A stretch of DNA of 64,000 nucleotides from contig JBBCBC010000027.1 of assembly GCA_037126765.1 (NCBI GenBank), positions 12,362,406-12,426,405 of the forward strand, written 5' to 3'. Positions 23,477 through 34,598 of this stretch are shown piece by piece. The translations under genes and the position numbers were made by a program. A model generated the notes under the pieces. That model saw nothing but the letters and a program-made list of their open reading frames with translations, had not been told where the DNA came from and ran no database searches. Source of the DNA: Stenogyne calaminthoides (lineage: Eukaryota; Streptophyta; Magnoliopsida; Lamiales; Lamiaceae). Position 1 is the stretch's first letter, and each line of letters begins with the position of its first letter.

Positions 23477-25494
23477 TGTTGGGAGATGAATTTAATAAAG
23501 ATATATGATTTTGATTAGATCCCAAAAACCCCGAGTATGACATGTTCGAGAATGATCTTGATAGTTAGTCGGGATTGGTTTTAGAGTACTCGGGATGTTA
23601 TACGCAAAATGTATAGTCGGCAGATATAGTTTAGGATAGGTTCAAGACTCGAAGAACTCAAGTATGTTTGAAGTATCCGAAGTTCGAGGATGAAACGGGA
23701 TCTATCAAGACTCAAGATGATACTAAAGTAATCAAGACTTCAAGACGAAGACTCGAAGACATCGGTCGATTATAAACTACAAAGATTCGAGAAGACCACT
23801 CAAGACTCGAGAAGACCACGAAGACTCGAAGACTCGAAAACACAAGATCAAGACCGAGAATCGAAGATCAAGAATACTAAAAGCCGCGATAATTCGAAGA
23901 CTCGATAATGTCTTGAATGCTCGATATAAACCTGAATGTTCGAAGCCTTTGAATATATCTATCGAAGGGCCTTAATCTTGAGAAGATCGTGATTCCTTAG
24001 AAAATAGATATTTGCCAAGACATTCAAATGCGCACAAAAAAGGAACTAAGTCGAAGTGTTGTTAAGGTTATATCAAACTCGAGTTTGTAACCAAAAAGAG
24101 CCGTTGAAGGTGTCTACCTTTAAGCGGAGACAAAAAGTCAAAAAGAGGAAGACGACATGTACCATCACCGACAATGCGATTCTGGTCGTTCAAAAAAAAG
24201 ATGTCAGATGTACAAAAGTTCCGACCGCAAAAAGTGAAGACCGGCTACATGAAAGACTATTGCCTAAAACGTGTTAGGGAGTTTCAAACCCTAAATATAG
24301 TCGTTTCACACACCACAAGAGGAAACTCACGAAGCTATCTCTCCAACGGATAGTTTTCAAAAGTGACCTTGGTGTATGCCTATAAATACTGGTGACCCTC
24401 TACATTGTAAGGTTACGGGAAATTTATACGCAACTCAAGAGCTCAAGCTTATTCTTGCAAAAGTTAAAGCACTCGAAAAACTTAGAATTTCCCAAGTGCT
24501 TCTATATTGAAGAGAGCTCACTATACTAAGCCTAGCTTGATAAGAAATATCCAAAGCTTAGTCGAGATATCCTAACCCTTTGCATTGTGCTTCATTGTAA
24601 AGGATATCTCATCCTAGTTGGAAACCAACCAAGAAACCCCAAACCCTTGTGAAGGTAGTCGGAGTGTGTTTGTTGGTGAGAAGAGTTGTAAAGAGTTAGT
24701 AAACTACCCGGAGTAGTCAGAAAACTCTAGAGGAGAAGTTAGTAAGCTACAGGGGTAGTATGAAAGTTTGTGTGTGATTGAGTAAGTAAACTACGGAGGT
24801 AGTCAGAAAGCTCAAGGTCGGGTTGAGTAAGTAAACTACGTGGAGTAGTCAGAAAACTCAGGGCCGAGTTGAGTAAGTAAACTACGAGGTAGTCAGAAAG
24901 CTCAGAAGTTGATAGTGAATTTCTCTGAAGAGTCAGGGAGAGTGGACGTAGGAGCTTGAGTCTCTGAACCACTATAATTGTTGTGTTCTTTATTGCTTTC
25001 CTTTATCGTATGCTTAACTGTTGCATTGACTTGATTTTTGAAAGCATACTTTTCAGCGATATTGGTTGGAATCAATCCTTTGAAGTTGCATAAGTGAATC
25101 ACGACCTAATCACTATTTCATAAAGGGAAGGTTTTTGAAGAAAAGCTTAAAAGCAGTATAAACTAAGGGCCAACCATTCCGCATTAATCGAGTAGCTAAA
25201 GCAGATAGTTACCAAACCGAACTCTCTTCCGAGGATTGATAAGTTAGTTATCGATCCAAGCAACTCGGGATCTCATCACTCGAGGACTCGGTTGGGATTA
25301 TCCGAGGTATCCGAAAGTATTTCGGGATCCTTTGTCTCGAGAGACTTTGACTCAGAGCGTCTGTGCTTCTCGAGAACCTAATCTTGAGGATTATCGACCA
25401 AAAAGTGACCTCGAAAAAAAAAGTTTTAAAACACCTTGAACACGTGTATTCCCCCCCTATACACGTGTAAGACTCGTTTGCACCGGGACCAACA
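23477..25494 (+). repeat. 3' LTR
   Basis: It starts TGTTGGGAGATGAA and ends ACCAACA, then returns to array sequence ('catatcatcaaag'). It contains the five-copy tandem block at about 24685-24910. It matches 7151-9160 along its whole length with scattered small indels. Confidence 0.92.
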
Positions 25495-26572
25495 AGAACA
25501 TATCATCAAAGTTAGAAAAATGCAGTTTGCAACTGAGCAAGATTCATATGTATAAATCTTTATCATAAAGTAGATTCGTTTGCATAAATAATCTCATCAA
25601 TTAGAACTCTAGCAATTTTGGAAAGAAATATGGAAAAAAGAAGAGATCTCTTTTATTTCAGAAAAATTATTTGTGGTTGTCTTGGATCAAGCTTTTAGTT
25701 TTTCGATCTATCATGTTACATTACAATTATACAAATGATATATTTTACTATTATTATTATTATTTTATATGACCCATTATCTAGTGCAAGGATCGATATA
25801 TTATTTAAAAAATATTAATACACCCACACGCACAAATATATGTATATATTTCACTCTTCTCATCATTGTTACTGAATATAGTTTTCTTTTTAATTCCAAA
25901 TTCATTTGACATGGTAGTTTTGTAAATTGGAAATACTTGGAAAAAAAATTGACACTTAAACAATGGGTGCAATTCATGCACAAATTCAAATAATTATTAT
26001 TACAATTGGACCTTTTAATTTAAAATTTTAAAACAAAGCATGTGGGCTCTATTGTTTATGGCCTGGGTTAGATTAGGGTTAGATTTGAAAGTATATTTAT
26101 AATGCTCTGATTCTCTAAGTGCATACCATCAAAGTTAGGAAACATCAATTTGCTCTTGAGCAGGATTCATCTGCATAAATCCTTCTCATAAAATAGATTC
26201 GCCTGCATAGATCATCTCATCAGTTGAAACCTAAGAAATTTTGGAAAGAGAGGAAGAAAACTAGAAATTACAAGATATACATTTAATTCTTTAAAAAAAT
26301 ATTAATACACTCGCACACACAAATATAGGTATTTATTTCACTTTTCTCATCAACATTTTTATATAAAATTTTTTTATTTCAAATTCATTTGACATGGTAG
26401 TTTTATAAATAGAAAACTTTAAAAAAAAAAAAAAAGATTTACATGTATACAATTCGTGCAGTTCATGCACGGTTGGGTGAGAAGAAGTTTGCGAGAACTA
26501 ACTATAATTTATAGATATGATTTTTTAAATTTTAGATTTTAAATTACATTTTATTTACTGTGACATAATTTA

Positions 26573-26603
<31 letters not shown>

Positions 26604-28852
26604 GTCGGACATTTGTTTGTTGGCTGAGTTAGGTTAGGGTTAGGTTTGAAAGTATATTTATAGTGCTTTGGTTCTCTAAGGACATACCATCAAAGTAAGG
26701 AAACATCAGTTTGCAACTGAGCAGAATCCATATGCATAAATCTTTCTCATAAATAGATTCGCATCACAGATTGTCTTATCAATTAATTAGATCTCTAGCA
26801 TTTTTGAAAAGAGAGGAAGAAAAATGTAGAAAGAAGAGATTTATATTATATTTCAGAATGTTTTAAAAAAAATTATATTTTAGAAAAATTATCCGTGGTT
26901 GTCATGGATCAAACTTTTAGTTCTCCAATCTATCAGGTCACCTAACAATTTATTTTACTATTTTTTTATTACTCAGTATATAGCCCAATGACCGATATAT
27001 TATTATAAAAAAAATTATAATGCACCCACAAACACACATATATATGTATATATTTCACTCTTCTCATCAACATTTTCAAATATAGTTTTCTTTCTAATTT
27101 TTAATTAATTTGACATGGTAGATTTATAAATTGAAAATTAGTAAAAAAAAATATTTATATGTGTAGACAATGCGTGCAATATATGCACGGTTAGGTGAAA
27201 AGAAGTTAGCAAGAACTAGCTGCCTACAGTTTTTAGATTTGGTTTAGTAAATTTTAGATTTGAAATTACATTTATATATATATATATATATATATATTTC
27301 CTATTTTATTGTTATACATTAGTTTGCAACTCAGCAGGATTCGTTTGCATAAATCCTTCGCATAAATTAGATTTGTCTGCATAGATCATCTCATAAATTG
27401 AAACCTAAGAAACTTTGAAAAGAGAGAGATCTAGCTTTTATTTCTCTGATCTGTCAGGTTACATTAAAATTATCCCATGAACATATTTCAATGTTATAAT
27501 TTTTATGACACATTATCTGATCCAAGGATGGTATATTATTAAAAAAATGTTAATACCCACACACACAAATATATGTATATATTTCAATCTTCTCATCAAC
27601 ATTTTTTATATAGTTTTCTTTTAATTTCAAATTCATTTGACATGATAGTTTTATAAATTGGAATTTTTAGAGAAAAAAATTGATTTACATGTACACAATT
27701 CGTGCAGTTCATGCATAGTTGGGTGAGAAGAAATTAGCTATAACTAGCTATTTAGGTTTTGGTTTTGTAAATTTTAGATTTTAAATTACATTAATATATA
27801 CATATATATATTATTGTGATATAATTCAAATTTTTTAAATAAAAAGAATGTGGGCTCTATTATTTGTGGGTTGGGTTAGATTAGAGTTAGGTTTGGAAGT
27901 ATATTTATGATGCTCTGATTCTCTAAGGGTATACCAACACGGTTACAAAACAGCAATTTGCAACTGAACAGGATTCATCTGCATAAATTTTTCTCATAAA
28001 ATAGATTCGTCTACATAGAGATTATCTTATTAATTAACTAGATCTCAAGCAATTTTGGAAAGATAGGAATAAAAAATGTGAAACAAAAAAAGAGATTTAT
28101 ATTTTGTTTCAAGATATTTCAAAAACAAAATTTTATTTCAAAATAAGTATTTGTGACTGCCTTGGATCAAGCTTTTAGTTCTCTGATATGGTCACATGAC
28201 AATTATCCCATGGAGACATTTCACTATTTCTTTTTATTATTTAATATATGGCCCAATGAGTGATATATGTGTTTTTTTTTTAAGTTGTAATACACCCATA
28301 ACACACAAATGTATGTATAATTCACTCTTCTTATCAACTTTTTTAAATATAGTTTTCTTTCTAATTTTAAATTCATTTGCCACGATAGTTTTATAAAATA
28401 AAAAAAAAAAAGATTTACATGTGCAGAATGCGTGCAATTTATGCAGGATCAGGTGAAAAGAAGTTAAAAAGAATTAGCTATAAGTTTTTAGATTTAGTTT
28501 AGTAAAATTTAGATTTTTTATTATATTAATATATATATATATATATATAAATAAAACCATAAATTTGACCATTTATACTCTTTGTGAAATGTCATGTCAT
28601 AATTTGCTGTTACAGAAAGTGCACCATGCAAAATTTAATTTTGAATGTAGTTTATGAAACATTTTGTTTGGTTGGAGCAGCTGACTTTCAATTTTCATCG
28701 CTACTAATTCAGTTATTTTATGTAAATCACTTATAAGTAGAAAAACTCTTGAGTAAATCGTCTCAAAAATGTGTTTCGTAATAAAATTTATACTATACGC
28801 ACATTCTAATATTTTCCAGCCGTATTTTTTAAAATTTCGTTTGTGTTTAAGG
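25495..28852 (+). repeat. Repeat array, block 1 (about 0.55-0.75 kb units)
   Basis: Five diverged head-to-tail units can be followed by the landmark 'tttgcaactgagca' near 25517, 26146, 26707, 27319 and 27955. This gives periods of about 560-635 bp. Each unit has 'gcataaatctttctcataaa', a purine-rich stretch, 'tcaaattcatttgacatggt', 'tgcacggttgggtgagaaga', an AT microsatellite and 'tttgaaagtatatttataat'. No ORF is conserved between units, so this looks like non-coding tandem DNA. After about 28550 the unit gives way to a different module containing 'tagtttatgaaacattttg' (28650), which recurs near 37870. Confidence 0.8.
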
Positions 28853-29412
28853 CAGTGTTTTCATAACCGAACCGATGATCAAACCGGTCTAGGCATCGGT
28901 TGCCGGTCCAACCGGTTGGACCGGTTGAACCGACGGTTCAACCGTTAAATTGATTTATGCATATTTCTTTTATATTTTGTATGTTACATTAAAAAATAAA
29001 TATTTATTCATAAAATATTAAAATTATACTAATTTATAACTTATAAATCTTATATTAAAATAAATACAATAGAGTTTGGAGACCAGAGATGATGGCGTTG
29101 TGGATTAATTCCACACAATATGTGACGACGATAAAGAGATTAAATGAAATTAATGACTTGTGAATGAATTTATTTGAGAGAAAATGATATTGAGATAAAA
29201 ACAATAACATTATATAAAGAGGTTTAGAAAAAAATAATAAAAAAATAAAAAAAATAATTTAATAAATAATAAAAATAATAAAATCGAATTAACCGTTTTC
29301 AAGGAGTAATTGGACCGGCGACATGAGCGGTTCACGGTTCGACCGGTTCAACCGGGCGGTTCACGGTTCGACCGGTTCAACCGGGCGGTTCAACCGGCTT
29401 TTGAAAACACTG
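28853..29412. mobile_element. Non-autonomous hAT-type element with 8-bp duplication
   Basis: The 560-bp element starts CAGTGTTTTCA and ends TGAAAACACTG, an 11-bp perfect inverted repeat. It is flanked by the perfect 8-bp duplication GTTTAAGG (28845-28852 and 29413-29420). Both ends are filled with AACCGGTT-type subterminal motifs and the core is AT-rich. It has no transposase. A relative sits at 51817-52277. Confidence 0.92.
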
Positions 29413-29678
29413 GTTTAAGGTTTATAAAAACAAAATACACAATATTCCTCTTTCCCATTGCCGTCCACCAACATCGCTCATTGTCTTTTTTTCTTACTCT
29501 CGGTTCATCGTATAAATGAAACATGCCTAAGATTCGTCCACCAAGTGAATACGAGACTTTGTGATTCCTTTTTGTTTTTAGTGGTTTTTTTATTTTGATA
29601 TAATTTAAATTATTATTATAAATTGTAAATTTTAATTTAAGTTATTAAATAAAAAGCTCATGGATTGGCTAAGTTTTG

Positions 29679-29888
29679 TATACATCCTGGTGCACCGTGC
29701 ATTCATAGTACATTTTAGAACCATGTAACTTGTTATGCTAAAATATTCAACTTGTTTACACTGAATCGTACAACTATTAATATGAAAAATTAGTTTCACG
29801 GTTCATTGTAAACAAGTTGCATCTTTCTGTATAACAAGTTTCATAATTCTAAAATGCATAATGAATGCACAGTGCACCTGGATACATA
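29679..29888. mobile_element. Inverted-repeat (MITE-like) element
   Basis: Two arms of about 75-80 bp face each other. The outer left arm reads tacatcctggtgcaccgtgc, and the right arm ends cagtgcacctggatac. Inner motifs 'acttgtttaca' and 'tgtaaacaagt' also pair. It splits the array sequence 'aaagctcatg' from 'ccatgagattta', suggesting an imperfect 9-bp duplication. Confidence 0.6.
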
Positions 29889-30168
29889 TGAGATCAACTC
29901 CATGAGATTTATTGTTTGCAGAATAGTTAGATTAAGATTAGGTATGAAAGTGTATTTATAATGCTCAAGTTCTCTAAATACATATCATGAAAGTTTGGAA
30001 ACAACAGTTTGCAAATGAGCATGACTCGTCTACATAAATCTTTTTCAGAAATTAGATTCTTCTGCATACATCATTAAATCAATTAGAACTCTAACAATTT
30101 TGGAGAGAAATGAAAAAAATTGGGAAAAAGAAGAGATTTTTCTTTTATTGCTGAAAAATTATCTATAT

Positions 30169-30586
30169 CAGGGGTGGACGGTACGGCATACCAAAAATTT
30201 TCTTGTCATACCATTACCGTATCGAAATTTTCGATACCGAAAAATGTCATGCTGTTGTCGTACCGAAAATTCGGTATACCGAAATTTCGGCATACCGAAA
30301 TTTTCGGTATGTCAATATTACATACCGATACCATACCGAAATTTCAAAATATATCGGTATACCGAAAATATTTCAGTATACCGGAAAAAATTTCGGTATA
30401 CCGGAAATTTTTCGGTATGCCGGTATATTTTTCCGGTATACCGAAGATTTTTCCGATATACCGAAATTTTCTGTACTTTCATACCGTTACCGTACCGAAA
30501 ATTTCAGTATACCGAAAATTTTGATAAAATCGATATTTTTGGTACGGTAAGTGTGGTATACCGGTATTTTCGATATTTCCTCCCCT
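30169..30586. mobile_element. Short element built of taccgaaa/tttcggta repeats
   Basis: About 420 bp begins CAGGGGTGGACGG and ends CCTCCCCT, a short imperfect inverted terminus. Between these the motif 'ataccgaaatttcggtata' and its variants repeat more than ten times on both strands. It interrupts an array unit between 'gaaaaattatct' and 'ccatggatacattt'. It is probably a non-autonomous hAT-like element, but no clean target duplication was found. Confidence 0.5.
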
Positions 30587-30930
30587 AATATGTACCATGG
30601 ATACATTTCATTATTATCATTGTTATTATTTTTTATGACTCGGATAATATATGGCCTAAGAACCTATATATTATTAAAACAAATGTTAATACACCCATAC
30701 GCAGAATATATCAATATATTTCACTTTCTCATCAATATTTTTAAATATAGTTTTATTTTTAATTCCAAATTCATTTGACATGGTACTTTTGTAAATTGAA
30801 AATTTTTAGGATTTTTAGACAAATGTAGACAATGCGTGCAGTTCATGAACGGTTGGGGGAGAAGAAGTTAGCAAAAACTAGCTATACCTTTTAGATTTGG
30901 TTTAATAAAATTTAGATTTGAAATTACATT

Positions 30931-30961
<31 letters not shown>

Positions 30962-33164
30962 TAATTCAAATTATTATTAATATTGTTTGACCTCTTAATC
31001 TAAAATTTTTAAACAACACGTGGGATTTATTGTTTGTGGCCTTGTTAGAATAGGGTTACATTTGAAAGTATATTTATAATGCTCTGGTTCTCTAACTGCA
31101 TACCATCAAGGTTAGAAAACATCAATTTGCAACTGAGCAGGATTCATCTGCATAAATCCTTCTCATAAAATAAATGTGGCTGCATAGATCATCTCATCAA
31201 TTGAAACCTAAGAAGAGATTTTTCGTCTATTCAAGAAAAAATATTCGTGTATGTCCTCGGTCAAGTTTTTATTTCTCTTATATATCAGGTTACAATAAAA
31301 TTATCGCATGAATACGTTTCACTATTATGATTTTATGACACTGTATTTGACCCTATGATCGATATATTATTCAAAAAAATGTTAATACCCCCCATACACA
31401 AATGTATGTATATATTTCACTCTTCTCATCAACATTTTTCTTTATTTAGTTTACATTTAATTTTAAATTCATTTGAAATGGTAATTTTATAAATTTAAAA
31501 TTTTAATTGAAAAAAAAGATTTACATGTAGATAATTCGTGCATTTCATGCACGGTTGGGTGAGAAAAAGTTAGCGTGCAAGAATTAACTTCTATAATTTT
31601 TAGATTTGATTTTGTAAATTTTAGATTTTAATTTAGAATAATATTATATATATATATATATATTATGATATAATTAAAATTATTATTATTATAATTGGAC
31701 GTTTTAATATTAAATTTTAAATAAAAAGCATGCAGATCTATTGTTTGGGGGTTGGACTAGATTAGAGTTAGATTTGAAAGTGTATTTATAATGCTCCGGT
31801 TCTCTAATTGCATACCATCAAAGTTAGGAAACATCAATTTGCAAGTGAGCAGGATTCATCTGCATAAATCTTTCTCATAAAATAGATTCCTCTGCATAGC
31901 TCATCTCATCAATTAAAACCTATGAAATTTTAGAAAGACGGGAAAAAAATAGAAATAAGAAGAGATTTTTCATCTATTTCATAAAAAATGCTCGTGTCTC
32001 TCCTCAGTAAAGCTTTTATTTCTTTTATATATCAGGTTACATTAAAATTATCACATGAATACGTTTCATTATTTTAATTTTTATGACACTGTATTTGACC
32101 ATATGATCGATATATTTTTCAAAAAAAAAATGTTAATACACCCCACACGCAAATATATGTATATATTTCACTCTTCTCATCAACATTTTTCTTTATATAG
32201 TTTTCCTTTAATATCAAATTCATTTGACATGGTAATTTTATAAATTTGAATTTTTTATTAAAAAAAATATAATTCGTGCATTTCATGCACGGTTGGGTGA
32301 GAAGAAGTTAGCATGCAAGAATTAACTTCTAAAATTTTTAGATTTGATTTTGTAAATTTTAGATTTTAATTTAGAATAATTTATATATATTGTGATATAA
32401 TTAAAATTATTATTATTATAATCGAACATTTTAATATTAATTTTTAAATAAATAGCATGTGGATCTATTGTTTGAGGGTTGGACTAGATTAGAGTTAGAT
32501 TTGAAAGTGTATTTATAATGCTCTGGTTCTCTAATGGCATACCATCAAGGTTAAGAAACATAAATTTGCAATTGAGAAGGATATGTCTGCATAAATGTTT
32601 CTCATAAAATAGTTTCGTCTGCATAGATTATCCTATCAATTAATTAAATCGCTAGCAACTTTGAAAATAGAGGAAGATAAATGTTGTAGGTCCCGAACGG
32701 GTTTTGTGAGGGTGGAAGTCTAGAGGAGAGGGGTGAATAGACTTCCAAAACTTTTTGTGCGGATCAGGTGTGATTTTCAGATTGCCCGATCAGAGTGCTA
32801 GTGTATCAGTTTAGACTGATGTTCAATCTTACTGAGTGTCTAAGGGCAGATCAGCTTGATATCTGTCAGTTTAACTGAGTGGTGCGGAATCTTGTTTTTA
32901 CCCGTGTGAAAAACCAGTTTTATCAATTCAGATTCTTAAGTCGGGTTTTCAATCACCGACTAAAGTGTCCTTCGATCGGATCGGTTGCTTAGTGCGCATC
33001 GAGCTTAACTTAGAATATGTATGTTGTTTTAAACTCAGTTGTATGAATAGTGTAAAGCAATAAGAAAGCAAGTAAATGCACACAAGACTTTTTATAGTGG
33101 TTCAGACGAAACCCGTCCTACGTCCACTCTTCCCTTAACACAGGGGAACCTTAACCGAACTTAA

Positions 33165-33435
33165 CCTGCGGGACTTATACCCCTCACGGGATGGCCGAGA
33201 TGTTTACCGAGTTCACACTCTACACAAACTTAACCTGCGGGACTTATATCCCTTACGGGATGGCCGAGATGTTTACCGAGTTCACACTCTACACAAACTT
33301 AACCTGCGGGACTTATATCCCTCAAGGGATGGCCGAGATGTTTACCGAGTTCACTCTCTACACAAACTTAACCCGCGGGACTTATATCCCTCAAGGGATG
33401 GCCGAGATGTTTATTGAGTTCACACTCTACAGATG
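33165..33435 (+). repeat. Four-copy 66-67 bp tandem repeat in the solo LTR
   Basis: Repeated unit: cttaacctgcgggacttata, then 'tccctcacgggatggccgag', then 'atgtttaccgagttcacac'. Three units are nearly identical and the last is shortened. An open frame through it encodes a repeated peptide. I regard that frame as a by-product of the repeat and not as a gene. Confidence 0.85.
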
Positions 33436-34224
33436 TTTATCGAGTTCACACTCAACCGAACTAGAAATCAGAAAACTAGAATCCCTAGTCTGAAATCTTT
33501 CGGGAATAAACTTAACCTAACTTGCGTTTGGGTAAAGAATGTTTGAGGGTTCCAACTGGAAATCTATCCTGGTATTTTAGGTAGCCAAAATGCTAGTGGA
33601 TAGGATTTCTTGCTAAGAACTAATGGGATGAACACTCTAAGAATAATCTTCAAATATAGTGTTCTTTGAGCGAAAATTCTTCTTAAATTTGCTTGCGTGA
33701 ATGTTGTTGTTCCGCTTGCTCAATAGTTCATGTGATAGTGGTTGGTCTCTCTTTTCCTTCCGTCGAGCAATCTCATTTTATAGACCTCGAAATCAAAGAG
33801 TCGTTGGAGAGCAATTTTAATTTTGGGCTATATTAGGTAGGTTGTAGGATATGATTGTGGACGTGCTTTCGATTATCGTGTGGCGTAGGCATGATTAGCG
33901 CCGTTTTTTGTCCTTGAAAGATCGTATCCGCATTGTCGGCTCTTTTTGTGTGCGTGTCGCTTTCTCCTTGACCGCGAGGCGGCACTTCAGAAATTTGTCC
34001 GTTAGACGATTGATATTCCTTTTGTCGAAGATTCGTCTTATCGATGTATCTTTTTATTGTCACGGTGTGGTGACTTGATCGAATGGCGATCGATCTACCT
34101 TGTTTGAGTCTTGATTGCATATTGTCTTAGCTCGGTATGCGAGACTCTGTGATATAGGGTCTTCGGTAGTCGCCGATCTTGGTGACTCGAGCCTCGTGTC
34201 TTGGTCATCTTGAGTCTTCGGGTT

Positions 34225-34325
34225 TATTCTTGAGTCTTGAGTTCATCCGAGTCTTGAGTTCATCTGTGTCTTGAGTTCATCCGAGTCTTGAGTTCATCCG
34301 AGTCTTGAGTTCATCCGAGTCTTGG
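34225..34325 (+). repeat. 17-18 bp tandem repeats in the solo LTR
   Basis: 'cgagtcttgagttcatc' occurs five times in a row with small changes between about 34225 and 34325, followed by related 'gtcttgagt'-like words. Confidence 0.8.
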
Positions 34326-34598
34326 TGTCTTCTTGTCTTCACGATCTTGACTTCTTGTCTTCGATTTGTGCTTAGTCTTCCGATCATCGACCTTATCCGG
34401 GTCATCGATGCTTCGACGACCTATACATATTGAGTTCCCCCTCAATATGTGACCTATCTTTACATCGACTATCTATACATTTAAATTTTGGTCATCTTAA
34501 TCTGATTCTAAGTCATCGATCAATTAATGTGTCCGATTTGGTCCTATTACAACCCGTTTTGGAACTTCCATCAAAACTAAAATACAGATTTCCCAACA

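Larger units (their letters stand above)
7151..25494 (+). mobile_element. Sirevirus-like Copia LTR retrotransposon with nested hAT
   Basis: Two long direct repeats of about 2.01 kb (7151-9160 and 23477-25494) flank this order: PBS 9163-9174, gag, protease, integrase, reverse transcriptase, RNase H, an extra ORF region, and a polypurine tract. Integrase before RT is the Copia order. The post-pol ORF and the repeated polypurine-tract motifs before the 3' LTR are features described for Sireviruses. The element is about 14.6 kb without the 3.78 kb hAT insert, which is large for the group. It is non-autonomous as read, with many frameshifts and stops in every gene. The 3' LTR starts with TGTTGGGAG and ends with AACA. 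The 5' LTR lacks the first 14 bases, and no 5-bp target duplication is visible. Confidence 0.92.
29520..32684 (+). repeat. Repeat array, block 2a
   Basis: It opens with the same left module as at 6956 ('attcgtccaccaagtgaata' near 29531). Units follow at landmarks near 30007, 31127, 31838 and 32564. The last two intervals are about 711 and 726 bp. Units at 31127 and 31838 are closer to each other than to block 1. The block is interrupted by small elements at 29679-29888 and 30169-30586 and is cut at 32684 by a solo LTR. Confidence 0.8.
32685..34598 (+). mobile_element. Solo LTR with 5-bp target duplication
   Basis: The 1914-bp insert starts TGTAGGTCCCGAACGG and ends TTCCCAACA. It is flanked by AATGT at 32680-32684 and 34599-34603. 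The array copy at 35970 shows the uninterrupted sequence 'gataaatgtgaaaaataaga'. No internal retroelement genes are present, so this is one LTR left after recombination. The TGTAGGTCCC start and the internal tandem repeats suggest a Copia-type LTR of another family than the one at 7151. Orientation is assumed. Confidence 0.9.

Noticed and set aside
26610..26645. Telomere-like 'ttagggttagg' words in array units
   Set aside because: Only one or two imperfect copies per unit, inside 'gttagattagggttag'. It is not a run of the plant TTTAGGG repeat.
30100..30588. Three overlapping ORFs of 115-162 codons on the plus strand
   Set aside because: They result from the taccgaaa repeat lacking stops. The peptides are low-complexity (YRYTE, IPKF) in all three frames.
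33165..33435. Direct repeats considered as a possible CRISPR array
   Set aside because: The units are contiguous with no unique spacers and lie in a plant LTR.
33191..33493. 100-codon ORF with a repeated peptide (MAEMFTEFTLYTN...)
   Set aside because: It arises from a 66-bp tandem repeat whose length is a multiple of three, inside a solo LTR. It has no gene context.
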